Shown here: positions 34,059 through 43,660 of the stretch, one piece after another
Layout of the letters: every line of letters starts with the position of its first letter
Position numbering within the stretch: position 1 is the first letter of the stretch
Assembly: GCA_949317995.1 (NCBI GenBank)
Contig: OX439035.1
Location: forward strand, 4,339,227-4,403,226
Direction of reading: 5' to 3'
Length of the DNA stretch: 64,000 bases
DNA from: Acholoe squamosa
Taxonomy: Eukaryota; Annelida; Polychaeta; Phyllodocida; Polynoidae
Notes under the pieces: generated by a model
Told to the model about the DNA's origin: nothing
Databases searched by the model: none
Seen by the model: only the letters and a program-made list of their open reading frames with translations
Position numbers and translations under genes: made by a program

Positions 34059-35416
34059 GATGAAGAACAGTGAGAAACAGGGAAAACAAGGTGGGGGAAA
34101 AAAAGCCAAAGTTTAAACTCAGTAGTAAACACCCTCTTGTCAATGTCTCAGAACTCAATATTAATAGGGAGAGAGAACTGGGACAAAAACATGATTTATT
34201 AACCTCACAGTTTAGGAAAAATATACTGGGAAAATATATTACTGTCTGGAGTATTTCAATCAATTAATGCAGAGGGTAAGAGCATTTAAATAAAATAATG
34301 ATGATAAAAAACACGGAGAAAAAAAGTGGGAATCTGTTATTGACACTATCCAAACAGTAAGAGTGCCTCCCCCCGCCAGTATACAGGTGTGCACAGACAG
34401 TGTATCTAAGAACCTACCCATCTGTTTCCCACCTGACATCACTGATTCTTATCATCCTACAGCGCAGCCCGCTAGGGGGCGGTGTGGTGTGGGAGCATGC
34501 GCAGTACTACACATGTGTAGATATTCAGAGAGGGGCTCTGGGTTTAGGTAACAAAGTACAACAAAACCCTCAGGTGTCCTCATGGTGGCCACCTGGTGGG
34601 AAAACCCAGCATATCATCATTTTATATCGATGCCCTTGGTGGATGATTTTCTTTTATGTAAATTTTCTTTTACTTTTTTGGTCAGTTTTACAAAACATCT
34701 GATTTTTGCCGAGTTAAGAGTTGGTGAAGGTCAGCTAAAAGTCAATTAAATACCATGGCCAATAAATGATGGGAACCCTGGCTACACCAAAATGGCCTTG
34801 CCCTATTCTCATCCTAATGTGGTGACAATTCACCTGATCATGTTTTAGCAATGGCCGGGTGGGGGGGGGGGGGGGTGCGGTGAGTTTTCTTACAGATAGA
34901 TGAAAAAGATTTTGCCATCATCCTCACAAAGATCTTCGTTTTTGTGCCCCCCTCCCGGAGGGAACGAAAATTGCGACTGAACGTACCCTTTTGCCGCAGA
35001 GACATTTTTGCTGAAAACAGGTAAAATTATTTTCAGAGGGGCTAAAAAAATCCCCCCCCCCTCCCTTTGTTGAAAAAGGATTACTCCCTAAAAAGGAGTC
35101 CAATAGCAGTGAGAGGATTACCATAGGGGAGAAGGATTATCTTAGGGGAGAAGGATTTTCTTACCCGGTAAATCCTACCCGGTAATATCGGTAGTTATCG
35201 TTCACGAAGCGTGGCGCTGCCTCTCACACCCTCCCAATGCTCCCCTCACCACTACTGCCTCACTATACCACTCCTTAGATACATGACTGTTTTCACCTGG
35301 CCCCCCTTAGATACATTAGGTTGGTCTCTAGCAGTTACCAAGTGTGTCAGTGCTGGGTCAGACTTGGCAGCTAGCGGAGGTCTATCTCACATCGGAGTAT
35401 CTGGAGGTTTGCCACT
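34059..35416. other. Region upstream of exon 1c, no other gene seen
   Basis: Contains the CTCF/NRF1-like cluster at 34468, G- and C-runs near 34860 and 35055, and a triplicated GGGGAGAAGGATT motif near 35125-35160. No further coding exon with phase-1 ending was found. Confidence 0.5.
34468..34503 (+). promoter_or_regulatory. CTCF-like motif next to NRF1-like motif
   Basis: CCGCTAGGGGGCGG (34469-34482) differs from the CTCF core consensus at one position. GCATGCGCA (34495-34503) is an NRF1-like site. The pair could mark an insulator or a promoter for exon 1c 0.9 kb downstream. Motif inference only. Confidence 0.4.
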
Positions 35417-35438
35417 ATGCAACAGATAATCAAAACAG
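35417..35438 (+). CDS. STOM-like: Stomatin-family gene, candidate alternative first coding exon 1c
   Basis: ATG with A at -3 opens seven codons, MQQIIKT, plus one base, followed by donor GTAGGG. The exon ends in phase 1, in frame with both hairpin exons 2.1 kb downstream. The IIKT ending parallels ILKP of exons 1a and 1b. It would give a form with almost no cytoplasmic tail. Its shortness makes a chance match more likely than for 1a and 1b, and the donor is weaker. Confidence 0.45.
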
Positions 35439-35481
35439 GTAGGGTTAAATAGAACTATTGCAACCCTTCATCAATTACATT

Positions 35482-35652
35482 GACCGTATTCAATGTAAAT
35501 TAGCGCACATACCATTATAAGCCCACACACCTCTTTTTAGTGACATTTTAAAGTATAAACAACCCAAATTTTTCCATTTTTAGAAGCCAAAATAAATTCT
35601 CAACTTCTGGAACAATATTTTGGACAGTCCCCTAATTATGTCGAATACGGTA
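35482..35652. mobile_element. TA-type MITE, CCGTATTC...AATACGG family, decayed copy
   Basis: CCGTATTCAATGTAAATTAGCGCAC at the left (split: CCGTATTCAATG, ATTAGCGCAC) and TTATGTCGAATACGGTA at the right. Related to the element at 33475. Confidence 0.65.
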
Positions 35653-35668
35653 ATGCATTCATGCCCAT

Positions 35669-35720
35669 CAGTGGCGGATCCAGGATCTGGAAAAGAAGTA
35701 CGTCTGGATATTTCCCTAAT
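35669..35720. mobile_element. hAT-like MITE fragment
   Basis: CAGTGGCGGATCCAGGATCT end only. Confidence 0.55.
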
Positions 35721-35839
35721 TGTGATAATGTTGTACAGTAGGTGTGCAAACTTCCTTGTTAGTGAGGGGGATTGAAAGTCATGTGCCAATCGGTAAAAAC
35801 CCAGAAGACGGTGGGATTTCCACAAGGGCTGATATATAC

Positions 35840-35859
35840 AATGTATATATATATATATG

Positions 35860-35919
<60 letters not shown>

Positions 35920-36157
35920 GTAAATCCCCGGTCATAAGCCGGATTTTTTTCTATTTTAGGCCCAAACTGGCCTCTAAATTTTTCCCAATTTCCCCCTCCC
36001 AGCTTATGACCGGGTTTTTTTTTACTATAGAATAAAGAGAAAATGGTAAAAATTTGAACCCAAAACCGGCTTTTAGGATTTCCCTGAACTCACCCCCGGC
36101 TTATGACCGGGGCCGGCTTATGACCAGTGATTTACTGTATATATATAAATATATATG

Positions 36158-36218
<61 letters not shown>
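35840..36218. repeat. (AT)n and (AG)n microsatellite split by a MITE
   Basis: AT runs at 35840-35916 and 36139-36180, then (AG)n at 36180-36218. The MITE at 35916 sits in the AT array, consistent with its TA target preference. Confidence 0.93.
35916..36139. mobile_element. TA-flanked MITE, CCGTAAATCCCCGGTCATAAGCC family, second copy
   Basis: Ends CCGTAAATCCCCGGTCATAA and TTATGACCAGTGATTTACTG, interior matching the 32936 copy in reverse. Confidence 0.88.
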
Positions 36219-36221
<3 letters not shown>

Positions 36222-36248
36222 GAATATTTTTCAATTCCTTTTCACATA

Positions 36249-36545
36249 GGCCACACCTAAAAAATAAGCTGGTCTACGGATTTTGGTTTTGAAAAAATGG
36301 TGTGGGCAAGCGAAATCTTTTTTTTTTTTTTAAAGAATTTTTTGGCATCCAATGGATTCCTTGCTGGAAAAGTGACGTGAGCGAAAAAATTTTATTTTTA
36401 AAAAACAATTGCCAAACATCACAAAGAGAAAACTTGTAGAAAGCGAAGTGAGCGAAATCCGTAGACAAGATTTTTTCAAAGAAAAAAAAAATTTGTATTT
36501 CCAAAAACATGGAGAGGGAAATCCGTAGACCAACTTGAAATATCA
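36249..36545. mobile_element. MITE with AAGYTGGTCTACGGATTT ends
   Basis: AAGCTGGTCTACGGATTTTG at the left and GAAATCCGTAGACCAACTTG at the right, AT-rich interior with GCGAAGTGAGCGAAATCCG. Partial inverted copy at 36716-36905. Confidence 0.75.
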
Positions 36546-36715
36546 ATACTTATATGGCCTGTATGAGAAGGAAATGGCCTGCGTAATGTGCCAAGATGCA
36601 GGCCACTTTCGCCTGCAGCGATAAAAGGTTTTGTGTCCTGCCGTTTGTGACTATATACATGGACATAATGTTGTAGTCCTACGGTAACAATTGATCGTTG
36701 TAAAAAAGTGCCATA

Positions 36716-36905
36716 CTAAGGCCACACCATAAAAAAAAGTTGGTCTACGGATTTCCCTCTCCATATTTTCAGAAATAAAAATTTTTTTTTTCTTTGAAAA
36801 AATTCTTGTCTACGGATTTTGCTTGCTTCACTTTCTACAAGTTTTCTCTTTGTCATGTTTGGCAAATTTTTTTTTTTAAATAAAATTTTTTCGCTCGCCC
36901 TACTT
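36716..36905 (-). mobile_element. Partial inverted copy of the 36249 MITE
   Basis: GTTGGTCTACGGATTTCCCTC and TTTCTACAAGTTTTCTCTTTG are the reverse complement of the right half of 36249-36545. The pair can form a hairpin in the pre-mRNA. Confidence 0.75.
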
Positions 36906-37028
36906 AGGAGCATCATGCTGACCCTCTGGTAGGGTCGATAATGCAATCTTGGTGAGTTACTCGCCAAGGCTGCATTCATGCATCTTGAGGACCAAGTGGC
37001 ACGATGCATTAGGAGGCGTACAGGGTTA
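36905..37028. mobile_element. TTAA-type MITE, partial copy
   Basis: TAGGAGCATCATGCTGACCC, GAGTTACTCGCCAAGGCTGC and GGCACGATGCATTAGGAGGC, ending CAGGGTTAA. Confidence 0.65.
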
Positions 37029-37048
37029 AACGCGGGAGATTACGGTAG

Positions 37049-37277
37049 TACCGTAAATTCTCTCGTTCGTATATGCTGTGGCTAGTACCAGAACCGAAAA
37101 TAAAAAATTTCTGCTCATAGAATGTGCCTAAATTCAGGGTGTGGCTTATAGGGGTAAATAATCCAACAGAACAGTCTAAAACCTTCACTTTTCCAGCTTT
37201 GTCTGCAGCTTGTGGTTTCTCCAAAATTCAGGGTGGGCACGGCTTATACAAGGGTGCAGCTTATACGAGATAATTTA
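37049..37277. mobile_element. TA-type MITE, GTAAATTCTC...GAGATAATTTAC family
   Basis: Left CCGTAAATTCTCTCGTTCGT and right GCTTATACGAGATAATTTAC, with GGCTAGTACCAGAAC inside. Sisters at 42427 and 57815. A 17-bp stub CGCGGGAGATTACGGTA of another family directly precedes it at 37031. Confidence 0.75.
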
Positions 37278-37285
37278 CTCTACAC

Positions 37286-37457
37286 AGTCGACCCTCACTT
37301 CCTTGACGCTTTGATTCCTCAGACCCACATTACCTCAGACAGAAAATCTGGAACTATCTCTATGATTTCTATCATATTTAGACTCATCTCAGATAATTCG
37401 CTTCCTCAGACATTTTTCCTAGCATTTTTCATATCTGAGGAAGCAAGGGCTGACTGT
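37286..37457. mobile_element. Pogo/Tigger-like MITE just upstream of exon 2a
   Basis: Inverted ends CAGTCGACCCTCACTTCCTT and AGGAAGCAAGGGCTGACTG, followed by TA. CAGT...ACTG ends are typical of pogo-group elements. It ends 56 bp before the exon at 37514, so it lies in the pre-mRNA region controlling hairpin-exon choice. Confidence 0.7.
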
Positions 37458-37513
37458 ACTTCAAGTGTGTCTGTGTAACTAATTCATACTAAAAGCTGTC
37501 TCCTTTCACACAG

Positions 37514-37635
37514 ATGACGGGATTGACGCTGGTGGTGAGGGCGCGTGCGACTCGTGCTGCGGGACGGTGTTGAAGATCGTCAGCATAATCTGCATCTTCC
37601 TCACCTTCCCCATCACCCTATGCTTCTGCTTCAAG
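37514..37635 (+). CDS. STOM-like: Stomatin-family gene, hairpin exon 2a (mutually exclusive candidate)
   Basis: 122-nt exon between acceptor TTTCACACAG and donor GTATGTTG; starts in phase 1 and ends in phase 0. With the incoming G it codes 41 residues: an acidic start (DDGIDAGGEGA), a Cys cluster CDSCCG, then the hydrophobic hairpin with the central motif LTFPIT and the end LCFCFK. In stomatins this segment inserts as a monotopic hairpin in the inner membrane leaflet, a conserved proline kinks it, and neighbouring cysteines are palmitoylated (family knowledge). It is followed 54 nt later by exon 2b of the same length, phase and fold. 29 of 41 residues match exon 2b, with 11 silent differences among the shared codons. 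That pattern indicates an old duplication under purifying selection. Confidence 0.9.
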
Positions 37636-37689
37636 GTATGTTGTCAAAAACTACTTAAGGCTAATCTAAATCATATTTGTGATTTACAG

Positions 37690-37811
37690 AGGGCAATTTC
37701 GAAACGGAGGAGGAAGGCTGCTGCGACTCCTGTTGCGGGGTCACGTTGAAGATCGTCAGTATTATTGTGATCTTCCTGACCTTCCCCATAACTCTGTGCT
37801 TTTGCTTCAAG
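37690..37811 (+). CDS. STOM-like: Stomatin-family gene, hairpin exon 2b (mutually exclusive candidate)
   Basis: 122-nt exon between acceptor TGTGATTTACAG and donor GTGAGTCG, starting in phase 1 and ending in phase 0 like exon 2a. Codes EGNFETEEEGC, the identical CDSCCG cluster, then LKIVSII and IFLTFPITLCFCFK as in 2a. Differences lie in the first eight residues, position 11, a TV/VT swap and one C-to-V change in the hydrophobic arm. If both exons were spliced together, the frame of 2b shifts and stops at TGA 37747-37749, so only one can be used per functional mRNA. The 54-nt spacer places any branch point about 30 nt from the 2a donor, a classic steric bar to joining 2a to 2b. Confidence 0.9.
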
Positions 37812-38487
37812 GTGAGTCGTTTATGCTAACTCGGGCCCTGAGTTTGTTTTTTTCGGATCGGCGCCAGGGCAGGCAGGTTTAGGTTTTCGGTTCCTTAGAT
37901 CTTTCATTCATACTTATTCATAGGATATATTTTAAGTGCTTTACTCTTTCAGAGCATCTTTGTATTAGGGACAGTTTTAAGGCTTTGATAACTTTTTTAA
38001 GACTATTTTCAGACTTAAGTGATCTTCTTAACAGAGCATTGGATCGAATTCTAGAAGTGATCCTATTTGTTGAATCTTATCATTTCACTCACTTTCCTAA
38101 CTCTTCACTTTCTGAGGAAAGGAATGTTCATTCTCCTTAACTCCAAACACCAAACCTTCACCTGTAGGGTCCTCACACAATAGTCTTAGAGAATATTTTG
38201 CTTCTTTTACACTCTTAAACCCATCTAATGAGTTGTAATTGTAGGAGCAGTATTGGTCATCTCAGTTACCATAAAACCTCACCTATAAGCCGAATCTCTT
38301 AAGTGATTTATTTTTCATATAAGCCGCATTTCCTCTCTGAAATTAAAATTCGGCTTTAGGTCAGTTTTTGATATAATAGAATAAAGAGAAAACCAGTTTA
38401 AACCCTTTTTCGTATAAACTGAATTTTCTCCCTAAAACTGAGATTCGGCTTATAGCTGAGGTAGGCTTATGGGTGAGGTTTTACGGT

Positions 38488-38897
38488 CAGGGCTCAACAA
38501 ATCCCTGTGTCCAGTGCCCGGGACACAAAAATATTTCTCTGGACACAGGGCTTCCCTAGCCCACTTAAAAGGGTTTATTTCTCCTTTTTCCTATCCCCTC
38601 GGATGTATGTGGTGCACATATGCGCAGGCACCCACACATTCCTCTGTGAAATTGTGTAATGTAGTTCTCGCCATGAATATGACCTTAGCTGTCGAAATGG
38701 CGTTAAACATCTATTACTCACTCACTCACTCTGGACACAACTTATTTTTCAAGTTGTGTCCAGTGGACACAGTTTGTAAGCCAGTATAATACATTGACCC
38801 AAAGGGCTAAGACACAACATTTTCCTGATGGACACAACTTTGATTTGCCTTTGTGCCCAGTGGACACACTGTTTTCAAACAGATTTGTCGAGCCCTG
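38488..38897. mobile_element. CAGGGCTC-ended MITE (hAT-like) inserted in the TA-type MITE
   Basis: Inverted ends CAGGGCTCAACAAATC and GATTTGTCGAGCCCTG, flanked by the direct repeat ACGGT (38483-38487 and 38898-38902). The interior repeats CTGGACACA/TGTGTCCAG, and a SINE-like copy is inserted at 38548. Confidence 0.82.
38548..38729 (+). mobile_element. SINE-like retroposon with target duplication
   Basis: Begins GGGCTTCCCTAGCCCACTTA and ends GGCGTTAAACATCTATTA followed by a CACTCACTC tail, bounded by the direct repeat CTCTGGACACA (38537-38547 and 38729-38739). Other copies at 47580, 53855 and 56310 share GGTGCACATATGCGCAGGCA. A simple-repeat tail plus a duplication of about 11 bp is retroposon-like. 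I do not see clear tRNA-type promoter boxes. Confidence 0.72.
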
Positions 38898-38924
38898 ACG
38901 GTAGTAACTGGTCCCCTACTTTAG

Positions 38925-39090
38925 CTGTCATGATGTATGCATGCAGCAGCCCAGGTCATGATGCATTCATGCATCAAGACAGCCCTACAGGATTGATACA
39001 CTCCTGCAGAGCTGGCATGATGCATGACTGCAGCCCCAGCGAGTAACTCACCAAGGCTGCATTCATGTATCATGTTGACCATAGGACATG
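38925..39090. mobile_element. TTAA-type MITE, partial copy
   Basis: CATGATGCATTCATGCATCA, GATTGATACACTCCTGCAG and GAGTAACTCACCAAGGCTGC modules. Confidence 0.6.
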
Positions 39091-39324
39091 TTAAAGCGCT
39101 GTGCTGTCGGCAATTTGATAACAAGGCATAAATAAAGGTCAGATTGACCGGCCGGTGAAAGGTGCGTGATTAGTCATGTACCAAATCGGTGGATAACAAC
39201 ATGCATGCCTTAGCGGGCTGTGACCACAAGGCGCCAGTCCTCACTCTGAATGAAAAAAAAGGCATGAAATTGATAGGCGATTGGTCGAAAATATGGCCGG
39301 GTTGGTACAGACTATTAACCTGTT

Positions 39325-39570
39325 AACCCTATAGGGGGTGGTAATGCAGGAGAGCAGCATGCCCATTGGTTGGCAAGCTGAAGTGCTGGGAAGACCGCTC
39401 GCCAGCACTTCATTGGCGCCTCATGCCAGCCCTCTGTATCAACCCTGATGTATGAATTTCACCCAGGCGAGTTACTCGCCAGCTGCTCTGAACCATCCGA
39501 GGGTGCTGACGCAGGAGTCCATCATGCCCATTTGTCAGCATGATGCATTCACAGCATTTAAAGGGTTAAA
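39325..39570. mobile_element. TTAA-type MITE, decayed near-full copy
   Basis: TTAACCCTATAGGGGGTGGT at the left, AAGTGCTGG...CCAGCACTTCATTGG hairpin, GAGTTACTCGCCAG module and AGCATTTAAAGGGTTAA at the right. Confidence 0.7.
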
Positions 39571-40785
39571 GATCTTTATGTAAAATGACCAATTTCCGGG
39601 TCATGTCCAGGCTGAAATATGGCATTTATAAACCTTGCTGTGCTTCCTGATTTTGTTTATCAAAGGCCGACTGTCTAGTTTATATTAAAACATGGGCCTA
39701 TTAAAGCCTGGTGACCATTTTTAACATATTCATGAATGCTGCCCAGGTAATTCTAGTACATGTACAGACAATGTGCTGAGGCTATGGAGTGGAGATATTC
39801 CCAAAGGGGTTATCGTGATGCACCTCTTTCCCTTAGTGGCGGTGAGTTACTCGCCAGCACTGCCTTAGCGCATTATGGCGACAAAGGAATATACAAAATT
39901 GATGCTATTAAATCTTGGCTTAGAAACTTTCCCTTTTGGCCATAAACATCAGGGGACTGATGAAACTGCATCCAAGTTTTACCTTATATGGGATAAATTG
40001 TCAGGGCATGTATGCCCTTATTTGGACAGAGAATCATGTCAGTTTTGGAGCTTCAAGCAAACCATATTGCTAGTAATTTGTTTCATGCTAAGCACCATAG
40101 TTTTATCATGAGTCTTTCCCTACAAGCGTAAATAAAAACACTTTTCTCCCCAAAATAGCCCCCTCCAAAAAGAAAAAAAGTCTAAAAATAATAAAGGTAC
40201 GTAGGGCCAAAAACAGGGTAGGTAGTGTTTGCTAAATAAGCAATATTTAATGCCTGATGACAGGTACATGAAAGTGACAGCGAGGTATCAGGTTATGACA
40301 ATGTGACACCTGCCCGACACCATGGACTTCTTAGAACTGCTCGCTGTCAAAAGCCCCACGACAACAATAACAAATATAGCCATAGAACTGATTACTCTGA
40401 AGTCTCCCACCTGAATAGCATCTGTTGTGCCGACTTAGCTGTTTCTGACACAGGTGCATGAAGTCTTGGATTTCTGATGAGTGTAGAATTTCTGGCATTA
40501 CTGCATCTTAATTTGTGAAGTGTTGCAGAAAAGATGATGGCTTTTACAACAGCAGACTCAAGATTATTGGCTGGCATAGGGTCTAGGGGCGCAGGCCGTT
40601 CCGGCCTGCCATGATGTCAACTTTCGAATGGTGAAAGACTTTTTCAAATCGGCCCATTAGAAGTAGAGATTGGACTTCTTTTGTAGAGTTATGTACTATT
40701 CAAACAGTTTCCTTTTTCTTCTAGAGTTTGTGTAGTATAAAACAGGTTATGATTTAGTTTATCAAGATACCTTAAAATAACTATA
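39571..40785. other. Intronic stretch, no gene seen
   Basis: Scraps of MITE modules near 39840 (GAGTTACTCGCCAGCACTG). The rest lacks recognisable features, and the small frames at 39760-40577 have no support. Confidence 0.55.
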
Positions 40786-42163
40786 GTTCCTGTGGAAGAA
40801 TAAGGAGTCCCAGCGTTAACCCTATGGGGCCTGTTCCTGTGGTAGAATAAGGAGTCCCAATGTTAACCCTATAGGGCCTGTTCCTGTTGTAGAATAAGGA
40901 GTCCCAGTGTTAACCCTATGGGGCCTGTTCCTGTGGTAGAATAAGGAGACATAGTGTTAACCCTATGGGTCCTGTTCCTGTGGTAGAATAAGGAGTCCCA
41001 GTGTTAACCTATGGGGCCTGTTCCTGTGGTAGAATAAGGAGTCCCAGTGTTAACCCTATGGGGCCTGTTCCTGTGATAGAATAAGGAGTCCCAATGTTAA
41101 CCCTATGTGGCCTGTTGCTGTGGTGGAATAAGGAGTCCCAGTGTTAACCCTATGGGGCCTGTTCCTGTGGTAGAATAAGGAGTCCCAGTGTTAACCCTAT
41201 AGGGCCTGTTCCTGTGGTAGAATAAGGAGTCCCAATGTTAACCCTATGGGGCCTGTTGCTGTGGTAGAATAAGGAGTCCCAATGTTAACCCTATGGGAAC
41301 TGTTGCTGTGGTAGAATAAGGAGTCCCAATGTTAACCCTATGGGGCCTGTTGCTGTGGTAAAATAAGGAGTCCCAGTGTTAACCCTATGGGGCCTGTTAC
41401 TGTGGTAGAATAAGGAGTCCCAATGTTAACCTTATGGGAACTGTTGCTGTGGTAGAATAAGGAGTCCCAATGTTAACCCTATGGGGCCTGTTGCTGTGGT
41501 AAAATAAGGAGTCCCAATGTTAACCCTATGGGAACTGTTGCTGTGGTAGAATAAGGAGTCCCAATGTTAACCCTATGGGGCCTGTTGCTGTGGTAGAATA
41601 AGGAGTCCCAATGTTAACCCTATGGGAACTGTTGCTGTGGTAGAATAAGGAGTCCCAATGTTAACCCTATGGGGCCTGTTGCTGTGGTAAAATAAGGAGT
41701 CCCAGTGTTAACCCTATGGGGCCTGTTCCTGTGGTAGAATAAGGAGTCCCAATGTTAACCCTATGGGGCCTGTTGCTGTGATAGAATAAGGAGTCCCAGT
41801 GTTAACCCTATGGGACCTGTTACTGTGGTAGAATAAGGAGTCCCAATGTTAACCTTATGGGGCCTGTTCCTGTGGTAAAATAAGGAGTCCCAGTGTTAAC
41901 CCTATGGGGTCTGTTCCTGTGATAGAATAAGTAGTCCCAGTGTTAACCCTATGGGGCCTGTTGCTGTGGTAGAATAAGGAGTCCCAGTGTTAACCCTATG
42001 GGGCCTGTTACTGTGGTAGAATAAGGAGTCCCAGTGTTAACCCTATGGGGCCTGTTCCTGTGGTAAAATAAGGAGTCCCAATGTTAACTCTATGGGGCCT
42101 GTTGCTGTGGTAGAATAAGGAGTCCCAGTGTTAACCCTATGGGGCCTGTTCCTGTGGTAGATA
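40786..42163. repeat. 47-bp minisatellite (about 29 copies) with 94-bp higher-order part
   Basis: Unit CCTGTTCCTGTGGTAGAATA + AGGAGTCCCAGTGTTAACCC + TATGGGG. Between about 41290 and 41690, units with GGGAACTG alternate with units carrying GGGGCCTG, forming a dimeric higher-order repeat. Confidence 0.96.
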
Positions 42164-42426
42164 AAGAATAAAGAGTCTCTAAGTGTACCTTGAGAAGTCA
42201 AGTCAAATAGGGAGTCCCTAATTGTGAAATAAGAAGTCAGTTGAGCCCTAGTATTGACCCTATGGGGGCCTGTATATATAGTTAAAATATTCAACCTACT
42301 GGCATTTCTGAAGAGAAAAAAGGAGTAAAATGTAAGACTAACAAAGAGAGGCATCAGAAATATGATAAACTCCAACAGTCATTCCACTGAGTGCACCTTT
42401 TTTCTCCCAGAGGCAAACAATCCCAC
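42164..42426. other. Flank of the 47-bp array, no gene seen
   Basis: Degenerate GGAGTCCC and GAAGTCAG remnants of the array, then ordinary sequence. Confidence 0.55.
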
Positions 42427-42641
42427 TGTAAATTCTCTTGTAAAATCCGTGGCTAGTACCAGAAACCAAATCAAAATGCAGTTTATAGGATCACCGAAAA
42501 GAAGGGGTGCGGTTTATAGGAGGGTATTATAGAATAGTATTTAAGCTACAATTTGCAGGCCACAGATGAAGCTTATAGCGCTCGCTAAAGTCAGGGGTAC
42601 AGCTTATGCGAGGGTGTGGCTTACACAAGAGAATTTCCGGT
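42427..42641. mobile_element. TA-type MITE, GTAAATTCTC...GAGAATTT family, second copy
   Basis: CTGTAAATTCTCTTGTAAAA at the left, GGCTTACACAAGAGAATTTC plus CGGTA at the right, shared GGCTAGTACCAGAAACC. Confidence 0.75.
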
Positions 42642-43353
42642 ACTTTTTTTCACCGTCTGCGGATAGGCATCACCAGCTGCAGCTAACATATGGCCGAGGC
42701 AGCAGTCGATGGCATATTTTTGATTTGGCGGCTGACCTTTGAGTGCATCGGCCTCCATTGGATAAGTGGGTCAGTAGTTAACATTTACTGCTCTAACCCG
42801 AAGTGTGCCTCACCAGTCATTGTGGATCGAAAAGGTCATGCACAGCGAAACGCGAGGTTTTTATTTATAGGAATGAAAAGTAAACTGAATGTAATAGTTC
42901 AGGTCAAATGCAAAGGCATGAAAGTATTGTTAAATAAAAATTGATTGGTCCTATGGACAATTACTACAATATTCTGATTGCTTAATATCCATAAAAGATG
43001 TAAAGAAATCTCTCTCAAAGACTTTTAAAGAGAAGCTCTTTTCTTTAGATTAAAGAGGAGAAAAATGTGTAGGATGTGATGGACTGTAAGGTGTACTTTA
43101 AATTGTCTTGTATAAGTTGCACCTAGACTTATTCTATTCCCCCTTTGGAGTGGGGACCTTCATGTGAGGGTATGGAGGAGCAGAATAACTTCATTGGGAG
43201 TCCACAAGGACAGAAATCTCCTTCTATACTAATAGTGGGCATACCAGATTCGTAAAAGGTGACAAACTCAGGGTTTCTTGTATATTAGGGTGAGCATGTG
43301 GGCAACTGTTGTCCATATGCGCAGGCCCGGGCTTACATGCTTGTCTTTTGTCA
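42642..43353. other. Intronic stretch, no gene seen
   Basis: An 84-aa frame at 42690-42944 has no recognisable domain and no convincing codon pattern. I do not call it a gene. Confidence 0.5.
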
Positions 43354-43660
43354 TGGGATTCCCCCTCAGTGAACCACGTCTGAGTGATCAAAGGCTGTGG
43401 TTTGTCTGGCCCTGCCTATGGGAGCAGGCAAATAAAAGAACACTTGCTATACTTTGAGAAGAGTAGGGGTATGAAGCCCTGGTAGGCATAGTGGTTTCCC
43501 CCCTCAACTCTCCTCATAGATGCAGTCATTTATCTCATAGATTCCGTCATTCATAGATTCAGTCACTGCTGTGTCAGGCAAGCAGCATATAAATACCTGT
43601 CTAGCTGTCTGGACAAGCAGCTTTGAAATACCTGTCCAAACCGAAAAGAAAGGACTTAAT
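43354..43660 (+). repeat. Dispersed repeat, copy 2 (partner at 14334)
   Basis: Matches 14334-14650 over CTGAGTGATCAAAGGC, GGTTTGTCTGGCC and GACAAGCAGC blocks, same orientation. It ends just after CCTGTCCAAACCG. Confidence 0.75.

Larger units (their letters stand above)
38267..38904. mobile_element. TA-flanked MITE (CCATAAAACCTCACCTATAAGCC) split by a nested insertion
   Basis: Left CCATAAAACCTCACCTATAA, right TTATGGGTGAGGTTTTACGG. The final bases ACGGTA are restored only after removing the insertion at 38488-38897. Related element at 59129. Confidence 0.8.

Noticed and set aside
34513-34553. Possible further stomatin first exon (MCRYSERGSGF) before GTAACA
   Set aside because: It ends in phase 2, incompatible with the phase-1 acceptors at 37514 and 37690.
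42690-42944. 84-aa plus-strand frame
   Set aside because: Adjacent to a MITE end, no recognisable motif, no splice or start context that stands out.
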